Positions 42,744-53,435 are shown, numbered from the stretch's first letter. The stretch is 64,000 nt of DNA from Hahella ganghwensis DSM 17046 (GCF_000376785.1 NZ_AQXX01000125.1:46737-110736), one strand, 5' to 3'. Numbers and translations: made by a program. The notes: generated by a model from the sequence alone, not told the origin.

Positions 42744-43943
42744 GTGGATCAGATTCTATTTGCCCGGCAACCAATTGTTAACGGACGCAAAGCCATTGTG
42801 GGTTACGAGCTATTGTTTAGATCGAATACCCCAATCACTGCTATAGACGGCAACCTGGCGACTTCCCAGGTTCTACTTAATGCATTTACGGAAGGAGAAA
42901 TCGACGCTGTCGTTTCTGACGGCAAAGCTTTTGTGAATTTCACGGAGCAACTCCTGATTAACCCACCTCCTTTTGGCAAAGAAAAACTGGTGGTGGAAAT
43001 CCTGGAAACGGTTGACCTGACCCCGGAAGTCAGACTTGCCATTAAAAAGCTGCACCAAGAAGGGTTTAGTCTCGCTTTGGACGACTATGTCCCTGGCACC
43101 ATATACGACGATTTATTACCCTTTATTGATATTGTGAAGCTGGAAATCCCCGCAATCGCCGATTCTGACCTTGAGAACACCATTCGAACGCTTAAGCAGC
43201 ATAATGTCACTCTGCTCGCGGAAAAAATCGAAACCCACGAAGATTTTTACCGGTGCAAAAACCTTGGTTGCGATCTTTTTCAAGGATATTTCTTCAGCAA
43301 GCCTGAACTGGTCAGAGGCCGCAAAATGCCACAGAACCGAGTGGCTATCATGGAGCTTATCAGCAAGGTGAATCAGCCAACCATGTCTGTTCACGACATC
43401 ACCCATATCATTACCCGAGATCCGTCACTGAGCGTCAAACTCCTGCAAACTGTCAACTCTCCCGCTTTCCGCCGCCCAGACAAGGTGGGCTCCATTCATA
43501 TGGCAGTGATGATCCTGGGACTGAGCCGAATCAAATCCTGGGCCACACTTCTGGCGCTTTCCAATATTGATGACAAGCCGGCAGCCCTGGTGACTCTGGC
43601 ATTGGTTAGAGCTAAAGTCTGTGAACTGATTGCGGAAGTAATCGAACCCAAAGCCAGAGAAACCTACTTCACAGTGGGGCTATTCTCTTGCCTGGAGGCA
43701 TTCTTTGACCAGCCTTTCACAGAGATCCTGGAAAAGCTTCCCCTGGAAGAACGGGTGTGCGATGCACTGACCCGATTTAAAGGAAAACCGGGCCTGGCAC
43801 TGAACACCGCCCTGCAATACGAACGCTGCAAATTGGATTCCATCCATTGGGGCTTGCTGGAAAAAATGCAGGTCAGCCAGAAAATGGTCAGCGATATCTA
43901 CAAAGAGAGCATCACTTGGGCGAAAGAGGCTTCTCTCTATTAG
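42744..43943 (+). CDS. EAL-HDOD signalling protein (YuxH type)
   Basis: A 399-residue protein. Residues 1-200 form an EAL-like domain in which the catalytic signature reads YELLFR in place of EALLR and DDYVPG in place of DDFGTG, so phosphodiesterase activity is very unlikely. Residues 205-390 are an HDOD domain (SVHDITHIITRDPSLSVKLLQTVNSP, AVMILGLSRIKSWATLLAL). Proteins of this plan act in motility and signalling by binding, not by catalysis. The start is GTG at 42744, with only a weak ribosome-binding site. Confidence 0.85.
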   Translation: MDQILFARQPIVNGRKAIVGYELLFRSNTPITAIDGNLATSQVLLNAFTEGEIDAVVSDGKAFVNFTEQLLINPPPFGKEKLVVEILETVDLTPEVRLAIKKLHQEGFSLALDDYVPGTIYDDLLPFIDIVKLEIPAIADSDLENTIRTLKQHNVTLLAEKIETHEDFYRCKNLGCDLFQGYFFSKPELVRGRKMPQNRVAIMELISKVNQPTMSVHDITHIITRDPSLSVKLLQTVNSPAFRRPDKVGSIHMAVMILGLSRIKSWATLLALSNIDDKPAALVTLALVRAKVCELIAEVIEPKARETYFTVGLFSCLEAFFDQPFTEILEKLPLEERVCDALTRFKGKPGLALNTALQYERCKLDSIHWGLLEKMQVSQKMVSDIYKESITWAKEASLY

Positions 43944-43989
43944 GGCCCGTTGATGCACCTCACATTCAGGAATTTTCTCCCAACTCCAT

Positions 43990-44829
43990 ATGATCGATAT
44001 AGGCGTTAATCTCAGTAGCAAGCTCCTGCAAAACAAACAGGGGCTGTCGGAAATCGAAGCTCTCGAGCAACTGGTTGCAACCTCCAGAACAAACGGAATG
44101 ACCGCACTGGTTGCCATCGGCACTAATCTGAAACAGAGTCTGAAAGCTGTAGAGTTTGCCCGTCTCCATCCAGATTTCATCTATGCCACTGCTGGCGTGC
44201 ACCCACATGACGCCAAGGATCTGGACGAGGCAGGCAAAAAGGGTCTGGCCTCGCTGATTGAAGCTCCCGAAGTGGTAGCCGTTGGCGAAATGGGCCTCGA
44301 TTTCAATCGCAACTTTTCACCACCACTTATCCAGGAAGACGTTTTTTCGTTTCAACTGGAGCTTAACAAAGGTCAGCGCAAGCCACTTTATCTGCACGAA
44401 CGGGATGCCATTGATCGTCAGCTTGATATTCTCGAAGCCCACAGACAACACTTCGAGTCAGGTGTGGTCCATTGCTTTACCGGCAACAAAGACAGCCTGA
44501 GGCGCTATCTGGATTTTGGACTCTACATTGGCATCACCGGATGGGTGTGCGATGAGCGCCGCGGAAACGATCTGGTCGAAGCAATCCCCTATCTTCCCTT
44601 GGATCGCCTACTGGTAGAAACCGACAGCCCTTACCTGCTTCCGAGAACATTGCGCCCCAAACCAAAAAACGGGCGCAACCAGCCCTGGTATGTGAAGGAA
44701 GTCATACAAAAAATTGCTGAAATCAAGCAAATGGATATTCTTGAAGTTGAAAACATTACTTCCAGGAATGCACGAGAACTCTTTACAGTCGGAAAAACTC
44801 GACCAGGGTCTGCAAACGAGGCTATATAG
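43990..44829 (+). CDS. tatD: TatD-family metal-dependent DNase
   Basis: A 279-residue TIM-barrel hydrolase. Metal-site motifs are present: the N-terminal D-x-G-V-N variant (MIDIGVNL), GVHPHDA, GEMGLDFNR, LYLHERDA, VVHCFTG and ETDSPYLLP. TatD removes nucleotides from DNA 3' ends and is linked to repair of oxidative damage. The MIDIGVN opening instead of MxDxHCH is typical of the TatD subgroup proper rather than YcfH. It follows the EAL-HDOD gene after 46 bp, probably in one transcript. Confidence 0.9.
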   Translation: MIDIGVNLSSKLLQNKQGLSEIEALEQLVATSRTNGMTALVAIGTNLKQSLKAVEFARLHPDFIYATAGVHPHDAKDLDEAGKKGLASLIEAPEVVAVGEMGLDFNRNFSPPLIQEDVFSFQLELNKGQRKPLYLHERDAIDRQLDILEAHRQHFESGVVHCFTGNKDSLRRYLDFGLYIGITGWVCDERRGNDLVEAIPYLPLDRLLVETDSPYLLPRTLRPKPKNGRNQPWYVKEVIQKIAEIKQMDILEVENITSRNARELFTVGKTRPGSANEAI

Positions 44830-44888
44830 CTTTGAGGAAAGGGCACCTGGGACTTCGGAAGTACATAGACCTGCCGAATAGCAGACAA

Positions 44889-44914
44889 TAAAAAACCCGG
44901 CAACGGGCCGGGTT
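44889..44914 (-). terminator. Terminator hairpin of the minus-strand gene
   Basis: AACCCGGC and GCCGGGTT form a stem preceded on the plus strand by an A-run, which reads as a T-run on the minus strand. It lies just after the stop of the gene at 44931 and before the end of tatD. Confidence 0.7.
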
Positions 44915-44930
44915 CGGGGATTCACGACGG

Positions 44931-45332
44931 TCAGGATCGTATATCGATCACTGTACCCAGGGATTCATTGGCTGAACGCTCAAATTGACGCGTCACCTGA
45001 GATTCATTTTCTCTGGCAGGAGGACGGGCATTTTCCTCATCATCTTCCTCTTCCAGAGCCTGCCCGGCACTTTCAGCCTGCGTCGCCTGAGTGGCCGCCT
45101 GATTTTCAGCAGTCTGCGTAGGGGCACCTAGCTGCTGAGCAGTATTCAGACTGAGCTCCCTGGCTTCCTGAGACAACTCAACCTCAACATCTGCACTGGC
45201 ATTCTGCTGAGGCTGCACCGGGGCCGTGTTGGCATTGGTTTCGCTTTGAGCCTGTTCTCGCTCTCTCTGCCGGCTGGCTTCGACTTGCTGAAGCGTCGCA
45301 GAGGCAGCACCACTTATAGTATTATCGGGCAT
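44931..45332 (-). CDS. Low-complexity Ala/Gln/Glu-rich protein of unknown function
   Basis: A 133-residue soluble protein without signal peptide. The composition is dominated by Ala, Gln, Glu and Ser, with a VEVELSQEARELSLNTAQQ helix, an acidic EEEDDEENA stretch and a C-terminal GTVIDIRS. Short proteins with an L/V-S-x-E-A motif and a terminal G-x-x-I-D-I-like tail often accompany flagellar or motility genes, but there is no such context here. It is probably largely disordered. The ATG at 45332 has a purine-rich GGAGGT site. Confidence 0.6.
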   Translation of the reverse strand: MPDNTISGAASATLQQVEASRQREREQAQSETNANTAPVQPQQNASADVEVELSQEARELSLNTAQQLGAPTQTAENQAATQATQAESAGQALEEEDDEENARPPARENESQVTRQFERSANESLGTVIDIRS

Positions 45333-45953
45333 AGACTGTACCTCCGCTCAAAATTATGGCACACACTGTCTATTTTTTAAACACACCAATAATAATATTC
45401 AACACCACAAGCTTTCCGCAAGATTAAACCCGGGCGCCTAATGTGGCTCTGAATACGCTGGCGAGACCGCTAGCTCAAGGTAAAGTTGGCCAAACATTAA
45501 AAAACCGAAAGAAAGCCCCCCCCTTATCGTGAATAAAGGAGCTTTTTAGACCAGGTTTTACACCGCAACGGCCAAATAGGTCGTTTTCAGAGCCTCCTTA
45601 GACCACCCGGCAATTGCATGGTGTTGTATCCTAAGCTAAGTTTAAATAATACCTTTTTTGAGAATGATTTAAGGGATTATCGATAGAGTTTTTCGGGAGC
45701 TATTTTCTGCCAGCAAGCAAAGGCTGCCGGAGGGGTTAATCAGGCAGGAGAATAATCCGCAGTCTCGGGTTTACCCGTGGAAGTGAAGTCCTGATTTACG
45801 GCAGTCCCCTGATGTATGCGCCGGAACACAACTCGATTGCCATGTGCATCTACGTAATTGGGGAAACATCAGGCATGACTCTTGATATAGCCGACCTGAG
45901 GGAACAGTCAAAGCAGTAGGATAGCAAGTAACCGGATTGAGTATCCATAGACT
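45333..45953. other. 621-bp intergenic region, no confident gene
   Basis: It contains a run of eight C (about 45518-45525) and a TTTTTT stretch. A plus-strand frame free of stops runs 45740-45919 and would encode about 35 residues from ATG at 45812, without a clear ribosome-binding site at that ATG. It could be a remnant of a gene or nothing. No RNA or operator was recognised. Confidence 0.35.
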
Positions 45954-48374
45954 ATGAGTAACCCTTTCAGTAAGCTCTGGCATCTCCGCGAAACATCTCC
46001 ACTTTCCTTTCGCATGCTGGGCTACATACTTGTGTGCAGCTCGTTATTCACTCTGTTTGCCACAGGCTTTCAGGTGTATATCGACTATCGCAAGGACGTT
46101 TCACTGGTTGATCAACGAATGAAACTGATCGAAACCAGCTATCAGTCTTCACTGGCCAGAAGTCTTTGGTCTCTCGACCATAAACTTTTGAAAGTACAAA
46201 TGCAGGGCATCCTGAATCTGCCGGATATCGTACACCTGCACTTGCGCATATATCCCGATTCCGAAATTTCCATGGGAGAAATCCCACCGGAAATTCCGAC
46301 GATAGAACATAAGATTATGCTTCAGCATTTGTCAGACGACGTCTATGACCTTGGCGAACTGACAATTACCGCCAGCCTGGAGGAAATCTATCGATTACTT
46401 CGGCAGAGAATCTTTCTGATTCTGACCACACAGGCATTCAAAACCTTTTTCATCTCCGTGCTGATTTTATGGATATTTCAGTATCTTGTGACACGTCATC
46501 TGTCCAAGATGGCGAACTATGCACGCAGCCTGAATATCAATGAACTTGGCACCGAGCTTACCCTGGATCGGAAATACTACCCAGGCCAAACACCGGACGA
46601 ACTGCAGCGCGTGACCGAAGCGATGAATGAAATGCGGGTCACATTGCTGAATGATATCGAAAAACAAAAGAACGATGCCGCCGAAATCCGGCGCCTGTCC
46701 ATGGCGATTGAACAAAGCCCCTCCTCTGTTCTGATTTGCGACCATCGCTGGCGTATCACATACGCCAACCACAAATTCGGACAAATGACCGGGCACACTC
46801 TGAAGAACATTCTCGGCAAACACCCGAAAGAGCTGACCCACATCAGCCCGGATGAATCCCAGAATGAACAACTGTGGAACAATATCGAGATCCAGGTCGA
46901 ACGTGCGGGTATCTGGCAAGGGGAAATGCACAGCACCCGTCATGGTGGGGAGAAGTTTTGGGAACAGGTCGTTATTACACCCATCCGGGACAACGAAGGC
47001 CATCCCACTCAGTTTCTGATTCTCGGTGAGGATATCAGTGTTCGTAAACGCTATGAGCAACAGTTATTAAGACAGGCCAACTACGACCTGTTAACTGGCC
47101 TCCCCAACCGTATGCTGGCACTGGATCGACTCAAACTCGCTTTGGCCCAATCGCGCCGCGACAATTCCAAGGTCGGCCTGATGTTTCTAGACCTGGATAA
47201 CTTCAAGCATATTAACGACACCATGGGACATGACGCGGGAGACAGTCTGTTAATTGAAGCTTCCCGCCGCATTGCCTCGGCCCTGCGTGGCAATAGTACC
47301 GTTGCCCGCCTGGGAGGTGATGAATTCCTGATTATTTTGCCGTCTCTGGAAGAACCTGAAGATTCAGAGGTGGTGGCTCAGCGCATACTGGAGGCGTTTG
47401 CTGTTCCCTATATGCTGAATAACCAGGAAGTGTTTATCAGCACCAGTATCGGCATCACGATTTATCCAACAGACAGCGAAAGCTCGAGTACATTGCTGCA
47501 GCAGGCTGATGCCGCCATGTATCAGGCCAAAAACAAAGGCAAGAGTGCGTATCACCGCTTCACACCGGATCTAAATCAACAGTCACGCGAGCGATTGAAG
47601 CTGGAAACTCAGTTACGCAAAGCACTGGAACAGAATGAATTACTGCTTTACTACCAGCCCATAGTCGAAACAGCAACCGGCAAACTCGTGGCAGCGGAAG
47701 CCCTGATTCGCTGGGACAACCCTCTGCTCGGACTGGTTGCTCCGGACAAATTCATCCCTCTGGCCGAAGAGACCGGACTGATCACCGCCATAGGAGAATG
47801 GGTAATCCATAAAGCCTGTGAGGATGCCAAACGCTGGCATCAGGAAACCGGCCGGAAGCTGTCTATTGCAGTCAACGTCTCTCCCCGCCAGTTCAGGGAC
47901 ATCAAATTTGTGGAAACCGTTAGACACGCCCTTCTGACCAACGATCTCGGCGGAGAGTATCTTGAGCTGGAAATTACCGAAAGGCTGCTTTTGGACGACT
48001 CCATCGAAACCTATGAAATTCTTAATCAACTGGATCAGATGGGAGTCAAACTGTCCGTTGACGACTTTGGAACCGGTTACTCAGCATTAAGTTATCTGAA
48101 GAGCTATCCTTTTGATTCACTTAAAATTGACCGCTCTTTCGTCAAAGATGTCATCACCGAAACTGAAGACGCAGCATTGGTGAGCGCTATCATTACCATG
48201 GCACACAGCCTGGGACTGAAAGTCATCGGTGAAGGCGTGGAAAATGCGGAGCAACAGGCCTTTTTACGCAAAAAAGGCTGTGACTATGCACAAGGCTTTT
48301 ACTATAACCGCCCAGTTCCCGAACAGGAGTTTCTGGATTGGATTCACGCCAACAAACAGGCAGCGGTCTCATAA
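45954..48374 (+). CDS. Membrane PAS-GGDEF-EAL cyclic-di-GMP protein
   Basis: An 806-residue protein with TM1 at about 21-45, a periplasmic sensor of about 110 residues, TM2 at about 158-180, a linker, a PAS domain (250-370), GGDEF (375-535) and EAL (550-800). The cyclase signature LGGDEF is intact. The residues nine before it read RGNS, not RxxD, so the inhibitory product site is missing. The EAL part keeps AAEALIRW, ITERLL, DDFGTGYS and KIDRSFV, hence is likely an active phosphodiesterase. A dual-function or sensor-switched enzyme is expected. It is transcribed just ahead of ackA. Confidence 0.92.
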   Translation: MSNPFSKLWHLRETSPLSFRMLGYILVCSSLFTLFATGFQVYIDYRKDVSLVDQRMKLIETSYQSSLARSLWSLDHKLLKVQMQGILNLPDIVHLHLRIYPDSEISMGEIPPEIPTIEHKIMLQHLSDDVYDLGELTITASLEEIYRLLRQRIFLILTTQAFKTFFISVLILWIFQYLVTRHLSKMANYARSLNINELGTELTLDRKYYPGQTPDELQRVTEAMNEMRVTLLNDIEKQKNDAAEIRRLSMAIEQSPSSVLICDHRWRITYANHKFGQMTGHTLKNILGKHPKELTHISPDESQNEQLWNNIEIQVERAGIWQGEMHSTRHGGEKFWEQVVITPIRDNEGHPTQFLILGEDISVRKRYEQQLLRQANYDLLTGLPNRMLALDRLKLALAQSRRDNSKVGLMFLDLDNFKHINDTMGHDAGDSLLIEASRRIASALRGNSTVARLGGDEFLIILPSLEEPEDSEVVAQRILEAFAVPYMLNNQEVFISTSIGITIYPTDSESSSTLLQQADAAMYQAKNKGKSAYHRFTPDLNQQSRERLKLETQLRKALEQNELLLYYQPIVETATGKLVAAEALIRWDNPLLGLVAPDKFIPLAEETGLITAIGEWVIHKACEDAKRWHQETGRKLSIAVNVSPRQFRDIKFVETVRHALLTNDLGGEYLELEITERLLLDDSIETYEILNQLDQMGVKLSVDDFGTGYSALSYLKSYPFDSLKIDRSFVKDVITETEDAALVSAIITMAHSLGLKVIGEGVENAEQQAFLRKKGCDYAQGFYYNRPVPEQEFLDWIHANKQAAVS

Positions 48375-48424
48375 ATTGCTCTGCACGAAGCTAAATCAAA
48401 CCCAGATGGAACAACAGACCACTC

Positions 48425-49657
48425 ATGATCGTCAAGGATTGCATACTTGTCCTGAACAGCGGAAGCTCGTCGCTTAAATTTGCCATTATAGAGCCGGAGT
48501 CCGGTCTGGCCCGCTTGACCGGACTAGCAGAAAAGCTCGGTAAACCCGACGCATTGATCAAATATACCTGGCACAACGAAAATGCAAAACATCGCATTTC
48601 CCTTTCCGGTGCCAGTCACCAATCAGCTATAGAGTTTGTACTCAGACTGATAGGTGGCCAGGAAGATGGCATGAATCGAATTACCGGCGTCGGCCACCGC
48701 GTGGTGCATGGAGGCGAAGCCTTCACCGCGTCAGCCCTGATAACACCAGATGTTCTTGATAAGATCGAAGACTGCAATCAACTGGCTCCCCTGCATAACC
48801 CTGCCAACGTGCAGGGAATTAAAACCATCAGTGACCAGTTGCCCGAGATTCCTCAGGTCGCCGTTTTCGATACAGCTTTTCACCAGTCCTTACCTCAGGC
48901 AGCCTACATGTATGCTCTGCCTTACGAGCTGTACAAACAACATGGAGTCAGACGTTACGGCTTTCACGGAACCAGCCATCGTTTCGTGGCCGAGCAGGCA
49001 GCTGAGTACCTCGGGAAAGACCTGAAGGAAACCAATCTGATTACGGCTCATCTGGGTAACGGCTGCAGCGCCACAGCCATCCGAAATGGACAGTCAGTGG
49101 ATACCACCATGGGAATGACGCCTCTGGAAGGTCTGGTGATGGGAACACGCAGCGGTGACGTCGACCCGGGGCTTATCCTTCACCTAAGCCACACCCTCGG
49201 TTACGACGCCACAAAGCTTAACCGCTTACTGAACAAAGAAAGCGGCCTTCTTGGGCTATCAGGCATCAGCAACGATATGCGGACACTCATTGAACATGCA
49301 ACTGACGGTCATCAACTTGCGGCACTGGCGATTGATGTATTCTGCTACCGACTGAGTAAGGCAATAGCAGGACTATGGGTAGCAGCCAACCCATTAGATG
49401 CATTGGTCTTCACTGGCGGAATTGGTGAAAACGCCAGTTTGATACGCTCCAGAGTATGTTCTCAGTTGCAATATCTGAACATTCATCTAAACAACAAAAA
49501 CAACGACCAAAACGGTTTTGACTCACTCGGTTTGATCTCTGAGCAACACAGCCTTCCAGTGCTGGTCATTCCCACCAATGAGGAACTGATGATTGCCAGA
49601 GACACCCAGAATATTATTGACAGGAGCGCAGTGCACCATACTGACGATCACCCGTAA
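48425..49657 (+). CDS. ackA: Acetate kinase
   Basis: Interconverts acetyl phosphate and ADP with acetate and ATP. At 410 residues it has the usual length. The ASKHA fold shows NSGSSSLKFAI at the start, GHRVVHGGE, VFDTAFHQ, RRYGFHGTSHRFV, TAHLGNGCSATAI, and FTGGIGENASLIR near the end, and the catalytic Arg, Asp and Glu contexts are all kept. pta follows after 132 bp, the standard acetate overflow/activation pair. The start is ATG at 48425. Confidence 0.96.
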   Translation: MIVKDCILVLNSGSSSLKFAIIEPESGLARLTGLAEKLGKPDALIKYTWHNENAKHRISLSGASHQSAIEFVLRLIGGQEDGMNRITGVGHRVVHGGEAFTASALITPDVLDKIEDCNQLAPLHNPANVQGIKTISDQLPEIPQVAVFDTAFHQSLPQAAYMYALPYELYKQHGVRRYGFHGTSHRFVAEQAAEYLGKDLKETNLITAHLGNGCSATAIRNGQSVDTTMGMTPLEGLVMGTRSGDVDPGLILHLSHTLGYDATKLNRLLNKESGLLGLSGISNDMRTLIEHATDGHQLAALAIDVFCYRLSKAIAGLWVAANPLDALVFTGGIGENASLIRSRVCSQLQYLNIHLNNKNNDQNGFDSLGLISEQHSLPVLVIPTNEELMIARDTQNIIDRSAVHHTDDHP

Positions 49658-49789
49658 TAACCAGCAACACCTATAACAACTGATATAGACAACAACCAGA
49701 ACAAATCAGTACCGAAGTAACCAGAGAAAAACGCACTTTCGATTTCTGCGCTACCAGCCTAATCTGCGGTAGACGACAAAGGAGTTAAC

Positions 49790-51940
49790 GTGGCCAAAGT
49801 ATTTTTCATTGCCCCCGCCTCAGCCGGCGTGGGCTTGACATCAGTATGTCTGGGTCTGTTGCGGGCGCTGGACAGTGCCGGGCTGAGAGTAGGCTTTTTC
49901 AAGCCTTTTGCCCAATCCTTCGATTCAAACCATGACGACCCCTCCCCCAACGACAGATCAGTGGTTTTTGCCCGTGAGATGATGGGGCTGAAAGTTCCTG
50001 CTCCCATGTCCGTCAAATACGGCCACACTTTAATGAGCCAGAAGCAGTCCAGCTTTCTGATGGAGCAGGTCGTCCAACTCTTCCACACAGCAGAAGAAGA
50101 TGCGGATGTCGTGATTGTTGAGGGCCTGGTCCCTTCTCAGGGTGACGACTATTCCTCTTCCATCAATGTTGAAGTGGCCCGTAATCTGGATGCGGAAGTC
50201 ATTCTGGTGGCTACTCCGGAGGAAAGAACTCTGGAAGATCTGGAAGAGCATATCAGCTTATCCGCTCGCTTGTTTGCCTCCCCATCGGACCCGGACATTA
50301 TTGGCTGCATACTGAATAAAACCGGGAGCCCTGCCGGACATCATTACAGCAAAGCGGCATTACTGGCCGGTGCTCAAGACAAGCCAGATATTGACTATCG
50401 CGAGAAAAGCCGACTTTTTCATCCCAAGAAGTTTCATCTGATAGCACAGATTCCCTGGCGACCAGACCTTGTCGCACCACGCACCTCTGACATCACCAAA
50501 GCACTCAGTGCCAGAGTGATCAATTACGGTGACAGCGAACAGCGTCGGGTCATGCAACTGTCCGTGGTCGCCAGAACATTGCCAAATATGGTCGCCCGGC
50601 TGAAGCCAGGGACGCTGGTCGTTGTCCCGGGCGACCGGGAAGATATTATTGTTGCCTGCAGCCTTGCCGCTCTGACTGGCGTCCCGCTGGCAGGTCTTTT
50701 ACTGACAGGCGGACTGGAACCGGATCCAAGAACCCTGAAACTCTGTCTTCCCGCGATGGACACCGGCCTCCCCATCATTACCACCACCGAAGATACCTTT
50801 ACCACGGCCAACCAACTGGCAACCCTGGATACCGAAGTGCCGGTAGATGACAAGGACCGCTTTGAAATGGTAGTGGCCAGCGTAGCGAATCAGGTAGATA
50901 TCGAATGGCTGTCAGAGAAGGTCAAAATCACTCGCCAACCCCGAATGTCCCCGGCGGCGTTCCGCTACCAGCTCACGAAAAGAGCCAGAGAAGCCGACAA
51001 AACCATCGTTCTTCCTGAAGGCGCCGAGCCCCGTACGGTTCAGGCCGCAGCAATCTGTAGTGAGCGCGGTATTGCCCGATGCATTCTACTGGGACGGAAA
51101 ACGGAAATTGAATCTGTCGCTGAGGCACAAGGCATTACACTTCCCGACGCCATCGGTATTATCGACCCTGAAGATGTCAGAGAAAAATATATCGACCCGA
51201 TGGTTGAGTTGAGAAAACACAAAGGCCTGACACCTCAAATGGCAGAAGCACAGCTTGAGGACAATGTGGTTCTCGGCACCATGATGCTGGCCATGGGAGA
51301 AGTGGACGGATTGGTCTCAGGCGCGATCCATACAACGGCGAATACTGTCCGCCCAGCCTTCCAGCTCATCAAGGCCCGGCCGGATTGCCGCATCGTTTCC
51401 TCAGTTTTCTTTATGTGCCTGCCGGAACAGGTGGTTGTGTATGGTGATTGCGCCATTAATCCTGACCCCGATGCAGAAGAACTGGCAGACATAGCTCTGC
51501 AATGTGCTGACTCTGCGAGCTTGTTCGGCATTAATCCCAAGGTCGCCATGCTAAGTTACAGCACCGGTACTTCCGGCTCAGGCAGCGATGTAGACAAGGT
51601 CAAGGAAGCCACAAGACTAGCCAAAGAACAGCGCCCTGAACTTCTTCTTGACGGACCACTACAGTATGACGCCGCAGCCATTGAAGATGTCGCACGCAAA
51701 AAAACCCCCAACAGCAAGGTAGCAGGCCAGGCAACCGTATTCGTCTTCCCTGACCTGAATACTGGTAACACGACGTACAAAGCCGTCCAGAGAAGCGCCA
51801 ATGTCATTAGCGTTGGCCCGATGCTACAGGGCTTAAAAAAACCGGTGAACGATCTCTCCCGCGGAGCTCTGGTGGATGACATTGTGTTTACCATTGCCCT
51901 GACGGCAGTCCAGGCAACACAAAACACAGAGGTGCTCTAA
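49790..51940 (+). CDS. pta: Phosphate acetyltransferase (long, three-domain type)
   Basis: Converts acetyl-CoA and phosphate to acetyl phosphate. At 716 residues it is the long type of enteric bacteria. An N-terminal BioD-like P-loop-fold domain (FIAPASAGVGLTSVCLG) is followed by a DRTGG domain (about 220-340) and a C-terminal PTA catalytic domain from about 390 (TIVLPEGAEPRTVQAA, ending AVQRSANVISVGPMLQGLKKPVNDLSRG). The start is GTG at 49790, fixed by AAGGAG 7 nt upstream. It works with ackA. Confidence 0.96.
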   Translation: MAKVFFIAPASAGVGLTSVCLGLLRALDSAGLRVGFFKPFAQSFDSNHDDPSPNDRSVVFAREMMGLKVPAPMSVKYGHTLMSQKQSSFLMEQVVQLFHTAEEDADVVIVEGLVPSQGDDYSSSINVEVARNLDAEVILVATPEERTLEDLEEHISLSARLFASPSDPDIIGCILNKTGSPAGHHYSKAALLAGAQDKPDIDYREKSRLFHPKKFHLIAQIPWRPDLVAPRTSDITKALSARVINYGDSEQRRVMQLSVVARTLPNMVARLKPGTLVVVPGDREDIIVACSLAALTGVPLAGLLLTGGLEPDPRTLKLCLPAMDTGLPIITTTEDTFTTANQLATLDTEVPVDDKDRFEMVVASVANQVDIEWLSEKVKITRQPRMSPAAFRYQLTKRAREADKTIVLPEGAEPRTVQAAAICSERGIARCILLGRKTEIESVAEAQGITLPDAIGIIDPEDVREKYIDPMVELRKHKGLTPQMAEAQLEDNVVLGTMMLAMGEVDGLVSGAIHTTANTVRPAFQLIKARPDCRIVSSVFFMCLPEQVVVYGDCAINPDPDAEELADIALQCADSASLFGINPKVAMLSYSTGTSGSGSDVDKVKEATRLAKEQRPELLLDGPLQYDAAAIEDVARKKTPNSKVAGQATVFVFPDLNTGNTTYKAVQRSANVISVGPMLQGLKKPVNDLSRGALVDDIVFTIALTAVQATQNTEVL

Positions 51941-51970
51941 TCTGTTAGAGCACCAACAGTAGGGAAATAA

Positions 51971-51999
51971 AAAAGGGGTGGACCAGCCACCCCTTTTTA
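51971..51999. terminator. Bidirectional terminator between pta and der
   Basis: AAAAGGGGTGG pairs with CCACCCCTTTTT around a short loop. The A-run and T-run on its two sides serve both converging genes. Confidence 0.9.
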
Positions 52000-52019
52000 G
52001 TATTCGCACTTCAATTTGT

Positions 52020-53435
52020 TTAACGCTTATTCTTTTTCTTGAGCTTGTGTTTTTGTTTCTTCACGTGCTTCATTAAGCGCTCTTTTTTCTTTTGCTGACG
52101 CGGAGTCAATCGATTCGCCTTGCCGGCAAAAGGATTATCGCCACTGCGGAATTCGAACCTTATCGGCGTTCCTACTATATTCAGAACCCGGCGGAAGGTG
52201 TTTTCAAGAAAGCGCCGATAACTGTTGGGCAGCGAGTCTGTCTGATTGCCATGCACGATGACCAGAGGAGGATTTGAACCACCCTGGTGAGCATATCTCA
52301 ACTTGATACGACGACCACTGACCATGGGAGGTGGGTGTTGACTGATGGCATCCTCAAGCAGCGTGGTCAACTGATTCGTCGACCATTTCGACATCGCACT
52401 CCTGTAACCCTCGTGGACGGACTCGTACAAAAGCCCCACACCAGTGCCATGCAAAGCGGAAATAAATTCGATCTGCGCGTATTCCACAAATCCCAAACGA
52501 CGGTCAATATCACGCCGCACTTTATCCTTTTCATCCTGGGACATTCCATCCCACTTGTTGACCGCAATCACCAGGGCGCGTCCTGCTTCGATTGCAAATC
52601 CTAACAGGTGCAAATCCTGATCAACGATCCCTTCGCGGGCATCCATGACCAGGATAACCACGTGAGAATCCTTGATCGCCTGCAATGTCTTGACGATTGA
52701 GAACTTCTCCACCGCTTCACTGACGTTTTTACGCCGTCTGACCCCGGCAGTATCGATCAGGGTATAAAGTTCTCCCTGCCTTTCGTACGGGATATAGATT
52801 GAATCACGGGTAGTTCCTGGCTTGTCATATACCACAACCCTATCTTCACCCAGCAGTCGATTAACCAGCGTGGATTTACCCACATTAGGCCTACCGATAA
52901 CACCGATACGAATACCCGTTTCTTCATCTTCCGGCTCTTCCTGATCCGGCATATCATCCAGTACTCGCTCCAGCAACCCCAGCACACCTCGGTTATGGGA
53001 CGCCACAGTGAACGCATGCTCACTAAATCCAAGGCTGTAAAAATCAGCGGCGGCCATTTCGGGTTCCAGACCGTCCACTTTATTAATAACCAGCAGTGTA
53101 GGTTTGCCCCGCGTTCTCAAGTCACGGGCAATTTGCTCGTCTGTGGGAGTGACACCCGCCCGGGCGTCCACAACAAAGAGCACAACATCAGCTTCATTGA
53201 TTGCAGTATAGGATTGCCCTGCCATGGCGGCATCAATGCCCTGTTCACCGCCGGTAATACCACCGGTGTCCACCACAATAAAACTCTTACCTTCGAGCTT
53301 CCCTTCGCCGTACTGCCGATCTCTGGTTAAGCCAGGCAAATCAGCCACAATGGCATCTTTGGTCCGGGTCATACGGTTAAAGAGGGTCGATTTCCCAACA
53401 TTAGGACGTCCGACCAACGCGATTACTGGTTTCAT
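52020..53435 (-). CDS. der: GTPase Der (EngA), ribosome assembly
   Basis: Essential double GTPase for 50S subunit maturation. A 471-residue protein with two tandem G domains, each with GRPNVGKS(T), DLPG/DTAG and NKxD (INKVDG, VNKWDG). A KH-like C-terminal domain and a very basic tail ([20 protein letters not shown]) follow. The ATG at 53435 starts MKPVIALVG like its relatives; the frame continues five codons upstream. It is the last gene of the ispG-hisS-yfgM-bamB-der series. Confidence 0.96.
   Translation of the reverse strand: MKPVIALVGRPNVGKSTLFNRMTRTKDAIVADLPGLTRDRQYGEGKLEGKSFIVVDTGGITGGEQGIDAAMAGQSYTAINEADVVLFVVDARAGVTPTDEQIARDLRTRGKPTLLVINKVDGLEPEMAAADFYSLGFSEHAFTVASHNRGVLGLLERVLDDMPDQEEPEDEETGIRIGVIGRPNVGKSTLVNRLLGEDRVVVYDKPGTTRDSIYIPYERQGELYTLIDTAGVRRRKNVSEAVEKFSIVKTLQAIKDSHVVILVMDAREGIVDQDLHLLGFAIEAGRALVIAVNKWDGMSQDEKDKVRRDIDRRLGFVEYAQIEFISALHGTGVGLLYESVHEGYRSAMSKWSTNQLTTLLEDAISQHPPPMVSGRRIKLRYAHQGGSNPPLVIVHGNQTDSLPNSYRRFLENTFRRVLNIVGTPIRFEFRSGDNPFAGKANRLTPRQQKKKERLMKHVKKQKHKLKKKNKR

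Noticed and set aside
45740..45919. Short plus-strand open frame with protein-like composition
   Set aside because: No convincing start with a ribosome-binding site and no recognisable family; noted only as part of the intergenic region.
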